A stretch of 64,000 nucleotides of DNA from Hemerocallis citrina (Eukaryota; Streptophyta; Magnoliopsida; Asparagales; Asphodelaceae), in contig CM030366.1 in NCBI GenBank assembly GCA_017893485.1, positions 185,239,947 through 185,303,946 of the forward strand. The letters run 5' to 3'. Below the pieces are notes generated by a model. The model had not been told where the DNA came from. It made no database searches and saw nothing but the letters and a program-made list of their open reading frames with translations. Positions 11,530 through 21,686 of this stretch are shown piece after piece; position 1 is the first letter of the stretch, and each line of letters begins with the position of its first letter. A program made the position numbers and the translations under genes.

Positions 11530-12100
11530 AAAATTTCAATGTGCTAGACTTCTAAGTGTACAATATTTTTCTACCCTCTAATATTTTATAAACGCTCCTC
11601 ACTTTAAGAGTTGTTCATCTGATCATATATATGAGCCATATCCTTTCATTTGTAGAGATTATGGCATATTATGTTCACCAAGAAATGACCTGAAAAATGG
11701 CGTCGCTTCAACCCTTTCTCTCAAAAATTGAATGGAAAAAAAATGGAGAGGAAGCATCTGTGCAACATATTCCAATAGATAATGGTGCCAAAAGTGAAAT
11801 TAGCAAGTTCCCAACTCTAACTTTATCTTTGTTGCGATGAGTTTGATCCAATTTTTATAACCTAGAGAATTCTTTGGATAATCTTTTTAATTTATTTTTA
11901 TTCATATATGGTTCATCAATAATCATGTAATATTGTAAATTTTTAGCAACAAAAATCGCCGAATAATATAGGAACAGTTTTGTTCCCAATAAATAAATAA
12001 ATGAATAAATCGATCAATAGCCTCATCCAACCAAAAGGAATATTATATTTTTTCTGATAATCAATATGAAATAATATACTAAAAATTTATTTAATTTCAT
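11530..12100. other. AT-rich intergenic sequence
   Basis: No gene, repeat or element recognised. The part nearest 12223 probably contains the 3' UTR and polyadenylation region of the minus-strand cyclophilin gene. Confidence 0.5.
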
Positions 12101-12222
12101 AATTCATGCAACAAAGCCTTTTAGACCATTTTACTAACAACACACCAGAAACAGGAAAAAAAAAACCCACATATGGGGGTGAATTACAAGCCAATATTAA
12201 TAATACAGATCCAGACGAAAAT

Positions 12223-12741
12223 CTAGGCAATCTGGCCACAATCCGCAATCACAACATCCTTACTAGTCTTCCCACTCCTGTTCCCCACCTTCTCCACCTC
12301 CCTCACCACCTCCATCCCCTCCACCACCTGCCCAAACACCACGTGCTTCCCATCCAGCCACTCCGTCTTCTCCGTACAGATAAAGAACTGGCTCCCGTTC
12401 GTACCCGGTCCCGCGTTCGCCATCGACAGTATCCCCGGCCCCGTGTGCTTCTTCACGAAGTTCTCGTCCTCAAACTTCGCTCCGTATATCGACTCCCCTC
12501 CCGTCCCGTTCCCCGCGGTGAAGTCGCCGCCCTGGCACATGAACCCGGGTATCACACGGTGGAATTTCGATCCCTTGTAGTGGAGGGGCTTCCCGGATCG
12601 CCCTTTCCCCTTCTCTCCCGTGCACAGCGCGCGGAAGTTCTCCGCGGTCTTCGGGGTCACGTCGGCGTACAGCTCCATCACGATGCGCCCGGCGGGGGCC
12701 CCACCGATGGTCATGTCGAAGTAGACCTTAGGGTTTGCCAT
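12223..12741 (-). CDS. Cytosolic cyclophilin A-type peptidyl-prolyl cis-trans isomerase
   Basis: The encoded protein catalyses cis-trans isomerisation of Xaa-Pro bonds and binds cyclosporin A; it is expected to act in the cytosol (no signal or transit peptide). It is 172 codons and starts [10 protein letters not shown]; the ATG at 12739-12741 was chosen because family homology begins there and the open frame extending to 12888 is ordinary 5' UTR. Visible landmarks are [15 protein letters not shown] with catalytic Arg and Phe, the GTNGSQFFI block, the single binding-pocket Trp in [10 protein letters not shown], and the plant-specific divergent loop with [11 protein letters not shown] near residue 45. 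The length matches plant single-domain cyclophilins, which are often intronless as here. The stop is TAG at 12223-12225. Third codon positions are very GC-rich, unlike the surroundings. It is the only intact host gene in the window. Confidence 0.97.
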   Translation of the reverse strand: MANPKVYFDMTIGGAPAGRIVMELYADVTPKTAENFRALCTGEKGKGRSGKPLHYKGSKFHRVIPGFMCQGGDFTAGNGTGGESIYGAKFEDENFVKKHTGPGILSMANAGPGTNGSQFFICTEKTEWLDGKHVVFGQVVEGMEVVREVEKVGNRSGKTSKDVVIADCGQIA

Positions 12742-12890
12742 TGAATTTTGATACTTGGGTTTGATCGAGATCGAGATTTCAATTCCTCTGTGTTGGAATT
12801 GGGTTTGGGGATTGGGGTGGTTATAAAGACGGATGGACGGTTGGGATGTGGACACGTGGTGGGAGCGGAATGGAATATGATGTTGCAACT
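12742..12890 (-). promoter_or_regulatory. 5' UTR and proximal promoter of cyclophilin, with a G-box
   Basis: A palindromic CACGTG core at 12853-12858, in the context CCACGTGTC on the gene strand, matches a G-box/ABRE-type element about 110 bp upstream of the start codon. A weak TTTATAA lies near 12819-12827. G-boxes are bound by bZIP and bHLH factors; a link to abscisic acid or light response here is inference. Confidence 0.4.
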
Positions 12891-13083
12891 TTGTGCGAGA
12901 TTCGCGGGGAGTGGGGAATCGAGCCCGTCTTTATTTTGGCGAGATAATTGTAAACGTGTTGGAAGATGCGATGTTATATGGTGAGATAGAAGAACTGTTG
13001 GATGTCTTTAAGCAGGTAATAGTGCGGATTTTGAAGAGATCTTTTGGTGTTTCGGATGCAGTGTAGGAGAATTGTATACGGAT

Positions 13084-13183
13084 GCTGTATAGATTGATTG
13101 GATGGACAGGTATTATCCTTAATCCTTTTCAAAGCTGTATAGATTGATTGGATGGACAGGTATTATCCTTAATCCTTTTCAAA
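13084..13183. repeat. Perfect 50-bp tandem duplication
   Basis: The 50-bp unit starting GCTGTATAGATTGATTGG occurs twice back to back (13084-13133 and 13134-13183) with no visible difference, so the duplication is recent. Confidence 0.95.
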
Positions 13184-15120
13184 ATATAAGGGTTTTTTTT
13201 TATTTTTTATTTATTTTTTTTTGAGGGAAAAGGTGGAATAAGGCCACCCTGTTTCATTAATAAGAAATTAACAGAACAACCCCAGCATGCTGGAGCAAGT
13301 TACAACCTACAGACAGAAAAAAAACATGAAGCGACATGACCAGTACATATAATCAGCTCTCACTCTAACCTATGAGGACCAACTAATTGTATGTCCGTCA
13401 GACAAGCTTCGAGCACCCACCTCCACGGCACGCGCCCACCCACCTGAAGCGAATCCTGTGGGGTTTGAAAATTTGCCGCTTCCCTCCTTCTACCTCATCA
13501 ACGTCACATCAAACATGGCCCAATCGGAGTCGCACCCAAAAGGAGAGTCGTCGCAAAAAACTCTCACTAACCCTAATCACGGACACAGTCTAAGAGAGCA
13601 ATGAATAACTTATACTCTCTCAGATAATTTCTCACAAACACTAACAAACACCTGCATAGAGTAGTGAGAAGCAACGTCTTTACTCACTCACTCTCTCTCA
13701 CTCTCTCTCACGTAAAACCCAACCAAATCACAACCAATTTGAAGAATCACCTTCACACCTCTCGCCCATGCGGGCGATGGACGTTGTAGATTTCAGGGTA
13801 AATGATGAGGGCGTAGTGGCGGTGTTGTTGCAAAGTCTGTGGCAGTGGATAAAGCAAGGTCGAGTTCAGTGTGTGACCCCTTCTGTGGGCCCAAGCCCCA
13901 CCCTGTACAGTAACGATCATGGGGGGACCCCGTCTTCGAGCCCTAGCCCCACAACTATACACCTCAATCTTCAAACCTGAATCAAATTTTCCTCCATCTC
14001 CTTCTTCACATCCCGGACGCTCCACGACAGTTGAGACCAACACCCCGAAGCTGCGACAAATGAGCGCCCATCACGGAGGGACCCCGTTTTGGGCCCAAGC
14101 TCCACAATCGGTCTCGTGGTGGTAAAATACTAGTATGTAATAAGCGATATCATGGGGGGACCCCGTCTTCAGGGCCCTAGCCCCACAACCGACCTACACC
14201 GCAAACATCACAACTAGACTTACCCAACCCAGACAGCTCCACCAACCCCTCAAACCACAAAATACTCTGCTGTCTCACAACACGGCACAGCCAAGCACAC
14301 ATCGGCTTCTTCACACGCACTACCAACCCTCGAAAGACCAAAACCTAGCTGTAATTGGCCCCAAGAGTGTGGACATGGTGGCAAGCGCGAAGAGAAACCG
14401 GTGAAACACCTAGCAAAGCTAATCAATCTCAACTTAAACTAACCCCAACCCCAATAAACCCACCCCTAACTCCAAGTATCACAGATCTGGGTCGCAAAAT
14501 AGAAGATCCTGTCGCCGTCGCCCAGATCCGATAGATCAGATCTCGGTCTTCTTTTCCGTTGTCGATGGTGGATGCGCCGTCGGCGCACGGATGGCCGAGA
14601 TCCACACAGTTCGTCGTTGCCTAGGGGCGACAGGGCTACGAGTCGGACAGAGAGACCGAAACTGGACGCCGCCCCTGGGAGATCCTCCGCGCTGGTGCCT
14701 TCCTGTCATCGTTCTGGCTCCTTCACGCGCAAGCGACATGGCTTCGAGTCGGGGCGAGCTTGGCGAGTGGATCTCCGACGACGCGCTTTAGGGGAGGGAG
14801 GGTGGTAAGGGGGGGACGACGGGGAGGGGGGGGCGGTGCTGCGGGCAAGCCGCCGCCGTCCCTGGGAGATAGATCTAGGGATTCGGTCGGGAGTAGGTAG
14901 GAGAGGAAGAAGGCTTGGTTCTAGAAAAAAGTTAATGGTTATCGTAAGAGGGGGGACGACGGGGACGACGGAGAGGGGGGCGGCGGGGAGGGGGGGCGGC
15001 GGCGCTGCGGGAAGCTGCCGCCGCCCCTGGGAGATAGATCTAGGGTTTGGGTCGGGAGTAGGTAGGAGAGGAAGCAGGAGAAGTCGAAAGGGTTTTTTTA
15101 TTTATTTTTATTGGTAATAT
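13184..15120 (-). mobile_element. LINE-like, non-coding or internally deleted element
   Basis: On the plus strand this begins with a long T-rich tract (13191-13230), which would be a minus-strand 3' A-tail. The last part (14500-15090) is very GC-rich and, read on the minus strand, starts with aaaccctagatctatctcccagg, like the 5' UTR of plant LINEs. That GC-rich block is itself duplicated (about 14811-14935 and 14950-15090). In the middle, a motif around ggggaccccgtctt recurs near 13920, 14085 and 14157. No endonuclease or RT domain is visible. Possible target-site copies (aatataag or aagggttttttt) occur at both edges but are too simple to be decisive. Confidence 0.4.
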
Positions 15121-15246
15121 AAGTCAATTTAGATATTTTTTTATAAATATTTTGTTATTCTTAAATGCCTATGAATTAATTTTATATGAGATATTTATTT
15201 TTATTTTTGTATTTTTTTTAAAGAAATAATCTTTTAATCTCTTATA

Positions 15247-15427
15247 TCTCCAATATTATAATGGAAGAAGGTCTTAGTGTCATTTGAAATTTTATAAATC
15301 TACCAACGCGTACATTGCATGTGCATAACTAATATGAATGAGGTCTCAGGTTCAAGCCGTCATTACATCAAGTTTTTACGTTAATTTTTTTAATATATTA
15401 AATGTGCATCACACGTGAAAATTACTA
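15247..15427 (+). mobile_element. Helitron-like short element, copy 1
   Basis: Starts A|TCTCCAATATTATAATGG and contains the family phrases gtcatttgaaattt, ctaccaacgcgtacattgca and gaggtctcaggttcaag. The 3' end near ttactat is degraded and has no clear CTRR. Related to the copies at 34763 and 34945. Confidence 0.5.
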
Positions 15428-15496
15428 TCTATCTATTTATAATATAATATATAATCTCTACTAATTTAATGGAAGGGTTGGAGTTGTAAATCTACC

Positions 15497-16062
15497 TGAT
15501 ATGGGTCAGATGACGTGGCCCCTTCTGGGCCACAGGATCCCCTCAGGAAGCGTGCACCGCCAGATCATCCGAATCTGTCACGTCAGCACGAAAATCGGCC
15601 AAGCTTCTACCACGTCAGCCTGGAAACCGCCCAGACCTCCACCACGTCAGCCCTATACCGCTTGGGCTTCTGCCACGTCAGGCCCACGGGAAACCAGGTC
15701 CAGACCCGGCCCCAAACAGGTCCAAACCCGGTTAGCTTCTCCTATAAATACCAGACCCTCTATCCCTTATCCAAGTAATCAACCTTTTCCCCTCAAAAAC
15801 CTAGTTACTGTTACTCTCTCTAGTAGCTGACTAGATCGTTGGAGGGTCTGCCACCGGGATCAACCCCGGTGTTCCTAGACCGTGTACAGGTACACGAGAC
15901 CTCGGATCCGACCCGAGCATCCAGTCTCCACCTCACTCCCGCCTACTTCTTAACTGTTCGTCCGGCTGAGGGCCGTCCGCACCGGAGCTTCCTCCACCAA
16001 TACAAATCGAAAAGAACTCACACCTGGTGCATCCACACGCCTCCCAAAAACAAACTGCATCA
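15497..16062 (+). repeat. Tat-A 5' LTR
   Basis: 566 bp, starting TGATATGGGTCAG and ending AAACTGCATCA. It carries a TATA motif at 15743-15750. The 3' LTR is 16 bp longer because of a small duplication near ctgagcctcctgatc. Confidence 0.93.
15743..15750 (+). promoter_or_regulatory. TATA box of Tat-A 5' LTR
   Basis: TATAAATA, 246 bp into the LTR, a plausible U3/R boundary. In the 3' LTR the same position reads aataaata. Confidence 0.6.
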
Positions 16063-16064
16063 GG

Positions 16065-16080
16065 TTGGCGCCATTAGTGG
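16065..16080 (+). other. Tat-A primer binding site
   Basis: TTGGCGCCATTAGTGG begins two bases after the LTR. TGGCGCC is the start of primer sites complementary to the 3' end of plant tRNA-Asp-like primers, as commonly seen in Tat/Athila-type elements. It is slightly degraded against the Tat-B site. Confidence 0.7.
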
Positions 16081-16326
16081 GAAACTCTCCTAGTGCAGAC
16101 GCCACCCCGAGCTCAGCCACCAACGGTACCCCGTCAACCTGAGCTCACTTGGCGCCCAAGGCCACGAGAGCTGTTACCTCAACGCGTCGGCAGGACGTGC
16201 CTCCACATGGCGTCGGTGCCGACGCTCATGCATCCAACAACCCGGGGGTCAGTCAAGGACTCCAACCGAGTGCCTCCCGTTCGATCCAACCCAACCTGCG
16301 GGGGGTAATCCAGAATCGGCAGGCAA
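16081..16326 (+). pseudogene. Tat-A leader / start of gag polyprotein region, interrupted
   Basis: Pro- and Arg-rich coding-like sequence with no intact frame, cut at 16326 by the solo LTR. The same reading region resumes at 19896. It probably corresponds to the disordered N-terminal part of gag seen in Tat-B. Confidence 0.5.
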
Positions 16327-16895
16327 TGTAATACCCTGATTTTTCAATTAATGAAAAATTATTTATTTTGCACGTTGTGTGCACGTGCAATATTTTGTTT
16401 GGATTATTTTATTATGATATGTATAAATATTTAAATATATTTTCTCAAATTATTTTGTACAAAGCTTTTCTTTAAATAAATAAAAAAGCCTTATTTTAAT
16501 TTAATGAAAAGGCCTTTTTCTTAAAGCCCAAAATGTATTTTTATTTTATTTATTTTAATAATACTTTTGGCCCAAAATAAAGCCCATGGATTAATCTCTT
16601 TTTTATTTAAACTTGTCATGTAGAAGACTATTTTTAACCAATTTATTTTTTATACAAAATTAAAGTGTACAAATTGGGCCTAGTTGCATGCACATGCACT
16701 ACACGTACACGTGCAATGCACACTTTCCTTCATGGCCGGTTGGCATCTTTTTGGAGGGAGATTTGATTTTGGTCATGGTGATCATGGAGGTGGTTTTGTG
16801 GTTGTGGGTAGTTTTTATAACTCCTACTCTAATCTTGGCCCTCCATCTTTCAACCAACTAATCAATCTTGGCCCTCCATTTCACTTGTTTTCTAG

Positions 16896-16903
16896 TATAA
16901 ATA
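16896..16903 (+). promoter_or_regulatory. TATA box in the solo LTR
   Basis: TATAAATA followed by ccccctctctc, a typical plant retrotransposon core promoter arrangement. Confidence 0.55.
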
Positions 16904-18160
16904 CCCCCTCTCTCATGGCTATTTTCATATGCAATTACATACTTCCAAATTATAGTCTTAATTAGTAATAGTGTGAGTTATAAAAGATAGAGAGATTGTG
17001 TGGGATTGCTTGCTTGTTCCAAGGAGGAGTGGCCGGCTATTGCAAGAGGGAGCTTTCGGTTTGCTTGGTGGCTTGGAGGTGCTCGCATTCGGCTAGGAGG
17101 AGGTGCATCTTGTTGCAAGGACTTGGTTGCTTTGTGTGTTTTTCTCTCCATTCAAGGTGGGTAAACATTTCATATTTCTAATATAGAGAACTATGCTAGA
17201 TCTCATTAACAAATTGCATGAAAAATGATTAATAAGAAAGCGCCTTTAATTGAATGAATGATCTCTAGTTGATTGAATTATTGATATGCGAATTATGTGT
17301 GATTGTATGCCATAAGAATGTGACTACAAAGTGAGTTGATTATCTTTGTTCTAATTAGAAATGATTCATGGAAAATGTTAGTAAGAATACATTTTAATGG
17401 AAAGTTAGTTTACAAATTGATTAGTATGTTAATGAACAATTTGCATGTGATTATTATTGTTAATTAAGTTGTAGATAAAATTTTTCATGCTTATTAGAAT
17501 AAATGAATGATGGTAGTATTGATGCTTGAGAATACTAATGAGGATGTTAGTTTAAATTGAAAAATTGAAGCATGCAAATTGATTAAGAAAGAGCACGCTT
17601 TTTGGAAAGAACAACTTTCTTGAATGTTTGATGTGTGAACATGATAATTGATAAGTGGCTATATATTTTTGTGATGCACATGATTGAACTAGAAGTATAT
17701 GTTGATTTAAAGGAAACACATTTTTGCCATCACTACTTGTATGAAAAAGAAAATTAATACCTTGTTAGTGCTAATTTGTGAAGAGACCTCTTTAATTATT
17801 GTGGGGTTGGACAAATTCAAAGGAAGTAGATTTGTGTGTTAGATGAAAGATTAATATCAGCAAATTTGTATAAGAAATTTTGGATAGAAGAGATTTGAAG
17901 ACTAAGTGTTAACCAATGTCGAAAATTAAAAATATATTAGTTTTTAATGAACGATTCATTGACTAGTGTAATATAATTTATTAGTACAAAAATTATTTTT
18001 ATCTTACTGGTATGAAATTCATATGAATGAAGATTGATCTGGAGATTTTCAGAAATTTTTACAAAAAGCAATAAGGAACAAAGTTTGGTTGAACATCGAA
18101 ATAATTTTATAACAGTGGAAATTAATCTAAAAGGAATTTAACGCACACTGTAACAACCCG

Positions 18161-18385
18161 AGCATGTAGCTCGAGTGGTCACAGCATCACGTTGGGTTCT
18201 CTGCCGTGACCGGTTCGAATCCCAGGATCAACAATATTTTTGTTTAGTTTCTTTCAAAACAATTAATCAGCGGACTGAGAGCATTTGTAGTTCTCAGTTC
18301 CCTTTTATACTGTGGCGGCAACCGGCCTAGTGGCCTGTGCTCTAGGCTGTGTCGGTGGTGTGCTTGGGTTCGAATCTTGCTATCG
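18161..18385 (+). other. Two tRNA-like A-box/B-box segments inside the solo LTR
   Basis: At 18167-18178 TAGCTCGAGTGG resembles an RNA polymerase III A box, and GGTTCGAATCC at 18212-18222 matches the B box consensus exactly. The second pair is ggcctagtgg at 18324-18333 and GGGTTCGAATC at 18366-18376. Spacings of 33 and 32 nt suit tRNA-derived promoters. No full cloverleaf can be folded, so these are not tRNA genes; they may be SINE heads or decayed tRNA-like sequence. Confidence 0.45.
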
Positions 18386-19895
18386 GCAAGATGAAAAAAA
18401 TATTTTTTTGGGAGTTTTATGTATCGAAAAATTATGAAAAAAATATGTATATTCTCCTAAAAATGTAAGGGACTTTCTAAAAATAGTTGGGGATTATTTG
18501 AATGAATTTAACTATGGTTTGTAGTTAAAATGCATAAATAGACATATGGTTCTATATAGATTATTGATATGAATTTATAACTTGAAAGAATAAGTGAATT
18601 GAAACATTAAGAGTTGACTTGGCAAAAAGAAATGTGGTTATGTGACATGATGTAATTATTTTCTCACTTGTGGAACAATATATGAAGTGTGCATATTGTT
18701 TAGTAATGTGGAATTATTGTGATGTGATAATTAATTAAGTGCATGCAAATTTATGTGCGATGATGAACTTGTGAACAAATAGGAATCATGAATTGAAAAG
18801 AGAATGTACATGTGAGTATGAGAACTCAACATGGAAATTTATAAGTTGAAGATTGTGAAATGAAATTTGAAATAGAGTAGCTAAGTCTCTCCGACATTGA
18901 GAAATGAGTTGAAATGAAATTAGACCAAGGTTGGTCATGATAAAATGAATGAATAAGTCCGGTTGATGGAGAGGCTCACTCTAGAGATTAATTTTGTTCA
19001 TGATTTTTAATAAAACAAAGGACTAGTGCATAGTGAAGATGTGATGAAAGTAAGAGAAAAACATTGAGTATGAGGGCCCTGGGTAGCGGCGAGAGCGTAT
19101 CCCAGGAATTCCCATGATGAGTCTTGGTGAGGATGCTGCTCCAAAGTACCGTCCCGGTGGCGATGCTCGTGGGATGTTTGAAGACTACGGGTGGTGTCAT
19201 GTCTATGGTGAGAGCTGAATTACCACAGGATGTCTGCATGATGAGTCATGTCAGCGATGGGATTCCCTCCAGAGTGCCTAGACATGAGTTCGTAGGTCAG
19301 AAAATATCTAGGATACTTACCGTAATTACAGTAGTAGATTAAATCATAACGGGGGATTGAACCCTACAAAGATGAAGAACGAATAAGGGCTTGCCCTCGG
19401 ACCTATGTAGTATGGGATGCATAGAATCCGAACAAGTGCGCATTAGTGTCATGTAACATTAATAAATGCATTAAGGATTAAGTGCACAATCACAACACGA
19501 CATCAATAGGATAGTTCCTTTAGTTTGAATTGTGACAAGTTTGTGTTTGTTAAATATGGAAAGTTAAGTTATACTATTTCCGGCATAAAGAGGATGGCCG
19601 TGTATAATGTTCGTCGGTTGAATAAACTGACGTACCCACAGTCTTATATGCAGGTAAATGACTTGTTAAAGATTAAAGAAGAATGGATGCTTAAAGATTG
19701 TACCATGTTGTTGTACGTTTATTCAATTTTTGTATTTTACTTCCGCTGTGCAAAAAAAAAGTGTAATATTGATGTAATCTCTGATGTATGATGAAAAGTT
19801 TTAATTTTCCTGTAAAATTGTACTAAAGAAAGTGAAAAGATCCTGTTATAACATCTCGAATTCAGTGTATTTGGGATTCAGGGCGTTACAGGCAA

Positions 19896-21111
19896 GCCGG
19901 AGTAGGGGAGGGGCCGCTTCAAATTCGGCCCCGAACCATCCCAAACCTCCATCCCAAGGGCGGGGCCGGCACTCAGCCGCGTCGGTCGGTGCCCACCGGC
20001 TCAACAAAATTGGGCCGAGCGAGCTCCGGTCACCCACCAGGAGTTCCAAGACTTCTGAAAAGAAATCACGGAGGCCATCCGGGGAACCCCCGTCGATGAG
20101 AGCATCCGTCGCTCTCGCTCCCGTTCCCGTTCGGATGCTGAGGCCAGCGTGTCTCGCATCCCGACAGTCCAGCCGGAGTATAACGATGACATCTTGAAGC
20201 ACCTCCAAGAAATGAAAGACCGCCTCGACCACTTCGGCGAAGGCGGCCCGAGGTTGGCCCACGGATATAGGCCCATCCAACCTCCGTTCTCCACCGCCAT
20301 CTTGCAGGCGGAAATACTTCGGAAGTTCCGCCCACCTCAATTCGAGACTTATGATGGGGAGGGTGATCCTGCTGATCACATAGAGGGCTTCAAAACCCTC
20401 ATGATGATTCACAGCGCATCGGATCCCCTCCTGTGCTGCGCCTTCCCCGCCACCCTACAGGGTCCGGCTCGGGAATGGTTCTCCAAGCTCGCCCCTGGTT
20501 CCATCTATTCTTTCGACCAAATGGAGGGCAACTTCCTAGCCCATTTTGTGACCAGCCAAAAAGCCGAAAGGACAAGTACGTCACTACTTGGCCTCCGGCA
20601 GAAAGGAAGGGGAGTCGCTCCGGGTGTTCAGTCCGAAGGTTCACCGCTGAGGCCTGGTCGGTCTCCTCCCTTGACCCAGGGGTCACCTCGGCAGCATTTC
20701 GGCAACGTCCGTCATGGACAGCTGAAGGCCTCCCTGACGAAGAGGCCCTCGATAAATTTCCCCGACCTCCTCAATCGGGTCCAAAAGTACATCCGAACTG
20801 AGGAGGCCCTGAATCCGGAGGACTCAAAAGAAATCCCCGGGATGGGAAAGCGCAAGGCCGACGAGGTCGAGCCAGCAAAGAAAGTTCCAAGAGACGGGGG
20901 CGCCACGAAAAGGGTTCCTCCGGTCCCTCGCTTCAAGAGATACACTCCGCTGAAGCAGAACGTGTCAACCATTCTCTTAGCGATCGAAGACAGGGACCTC
21001 GTGCAATTCCCCCCCGGCCAAACAACAACAACAGTAAGAAGAGGGATCAGCGGTTCTACTGCCGCTTTCACCGGGACAACGGGCACGACACGGATCATTG
21101 TCGTGCCCTGA
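19896..21111 (+). pseudogene. Tat-A gag, frameshifted
   Basis: Capsid-type gag domain (retrotrans_gag). From 20149 an open stretch contains KFRPPQFETYDGEGDPADHI, FPATLQGPAREWFSKLAPGS and FLAHFVTSQKAERT. After about 20590 the frame is lost for about 120 bp, then resumes with KRPSINFPDLLNRVQKYIR. A CHHC-type motif equivalent to that of Tat-B (CRFHRDNGHDTDHC) is encoded in another frame near 21058-21102, so at least two frameshifts are present. Role in the family: RNA-binding particle protein. Not functional. Confidence 0.85.
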
Positions 21112-21305
21112 AGGAAGAGATCGAGGCCCTCATCCAACGAGGGTACTTCTGGGAGTTCAAACGGGAAGATGCTCAGGACCAGAGGGATACGAGAAACAGG
21201 ACGGCTTCCTCTCCTCCTCGAGCGCCCAGACAGCACCCCGAGCTGAACCAGGAGCCTGGAGAACCCGAGGGTCAGGCCATCTTACATTGCGTCCATAGAG
21301 GGCCA

Positions 21306-21674
21306 ATGGGAGGGGAGTCCAACACTTCCCGCAAGGCGTTCATCCGGGATGTCAACGCCGTCCAGGGCTCCCTCTCCTCACAGGTCCAGCAACTCCTTGT
21401 CTCCTTCTCGAGGAAAGACCTAGAAGGAGTTCGGCTCCCGCACTGTGATGCACTCGTTGTCAGCCTCAGCATGGCAAACTTCGAGGTCCGGCGCATCCTC
21501 GTTGACAATGGAAGATCGGTAAACATCCTCTTCCTAGAAGCCTTCGAGAACTTGAAGCTCTCCCGAGATAAGCTAAAGTTAGCCAGATACACATTGCACG
21601 GATTCTTCGGCGTCCCGGTGGCAATAGAGGGGATCGTCACTTTAGACATCACAGCGGGTACGACCCCATACTGA
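21306..21674 (+). pseudogene. Tat-A aspartic protease region
   Basis: Contains RRILVDNGRSVNILFLEAFENL, the Tat-type protease active site (DNGSS in Tat-B; the first Ser is Arg here), then the conserved YTLHGFFGVPV. It ends at a TGA (21672-21674) in the same frame as the following RT segment, so a nonsense mutation separates protease from RT. Confidence 0.85.
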
Positions 21675-21686
21675 AGGACCGAGTTA

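Larger units (their letters stand above)
16327..19890 (+). mobile_element. 3.56-kb solo LTR (Tekay/Del-like) inserted in Tat-A
   Basis: Starts TGTAATACCC and ends GGGCGTTACA (TG...CA with short inverted ends), flanked by the 5-bp duplication GGCAA (16322-16326 and 19891-19895). It contains no coding sequence and no second LTR. Its size and TGTAAYRCCC ends fit LTRs of the Tekay/Del chromovirus group; the lineage is inferred. It has a TATA box at 16896-16903. Such solo LTRs arise by recombination between the two LTRs of a full element. Confidence 0.8.

Noticed and set aside
12106..12744. 212-codon open frame on the plus strand
   Set aside because: It is the antisense shadow of the cyclophilin gene, open because of its strong GC bias at third codon positions.
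14536..15117. Short GC-rich open frames in the LINE-like region
   Set aside because: Low-complexity Arg/Gly text open on both strands; no conserved motif.
18161..18230. Functional tRNA gene
   Set aside because: A- and B-box-like motifs are present but no 7-bp acceptor stem or proper anticodon arm can be formed.
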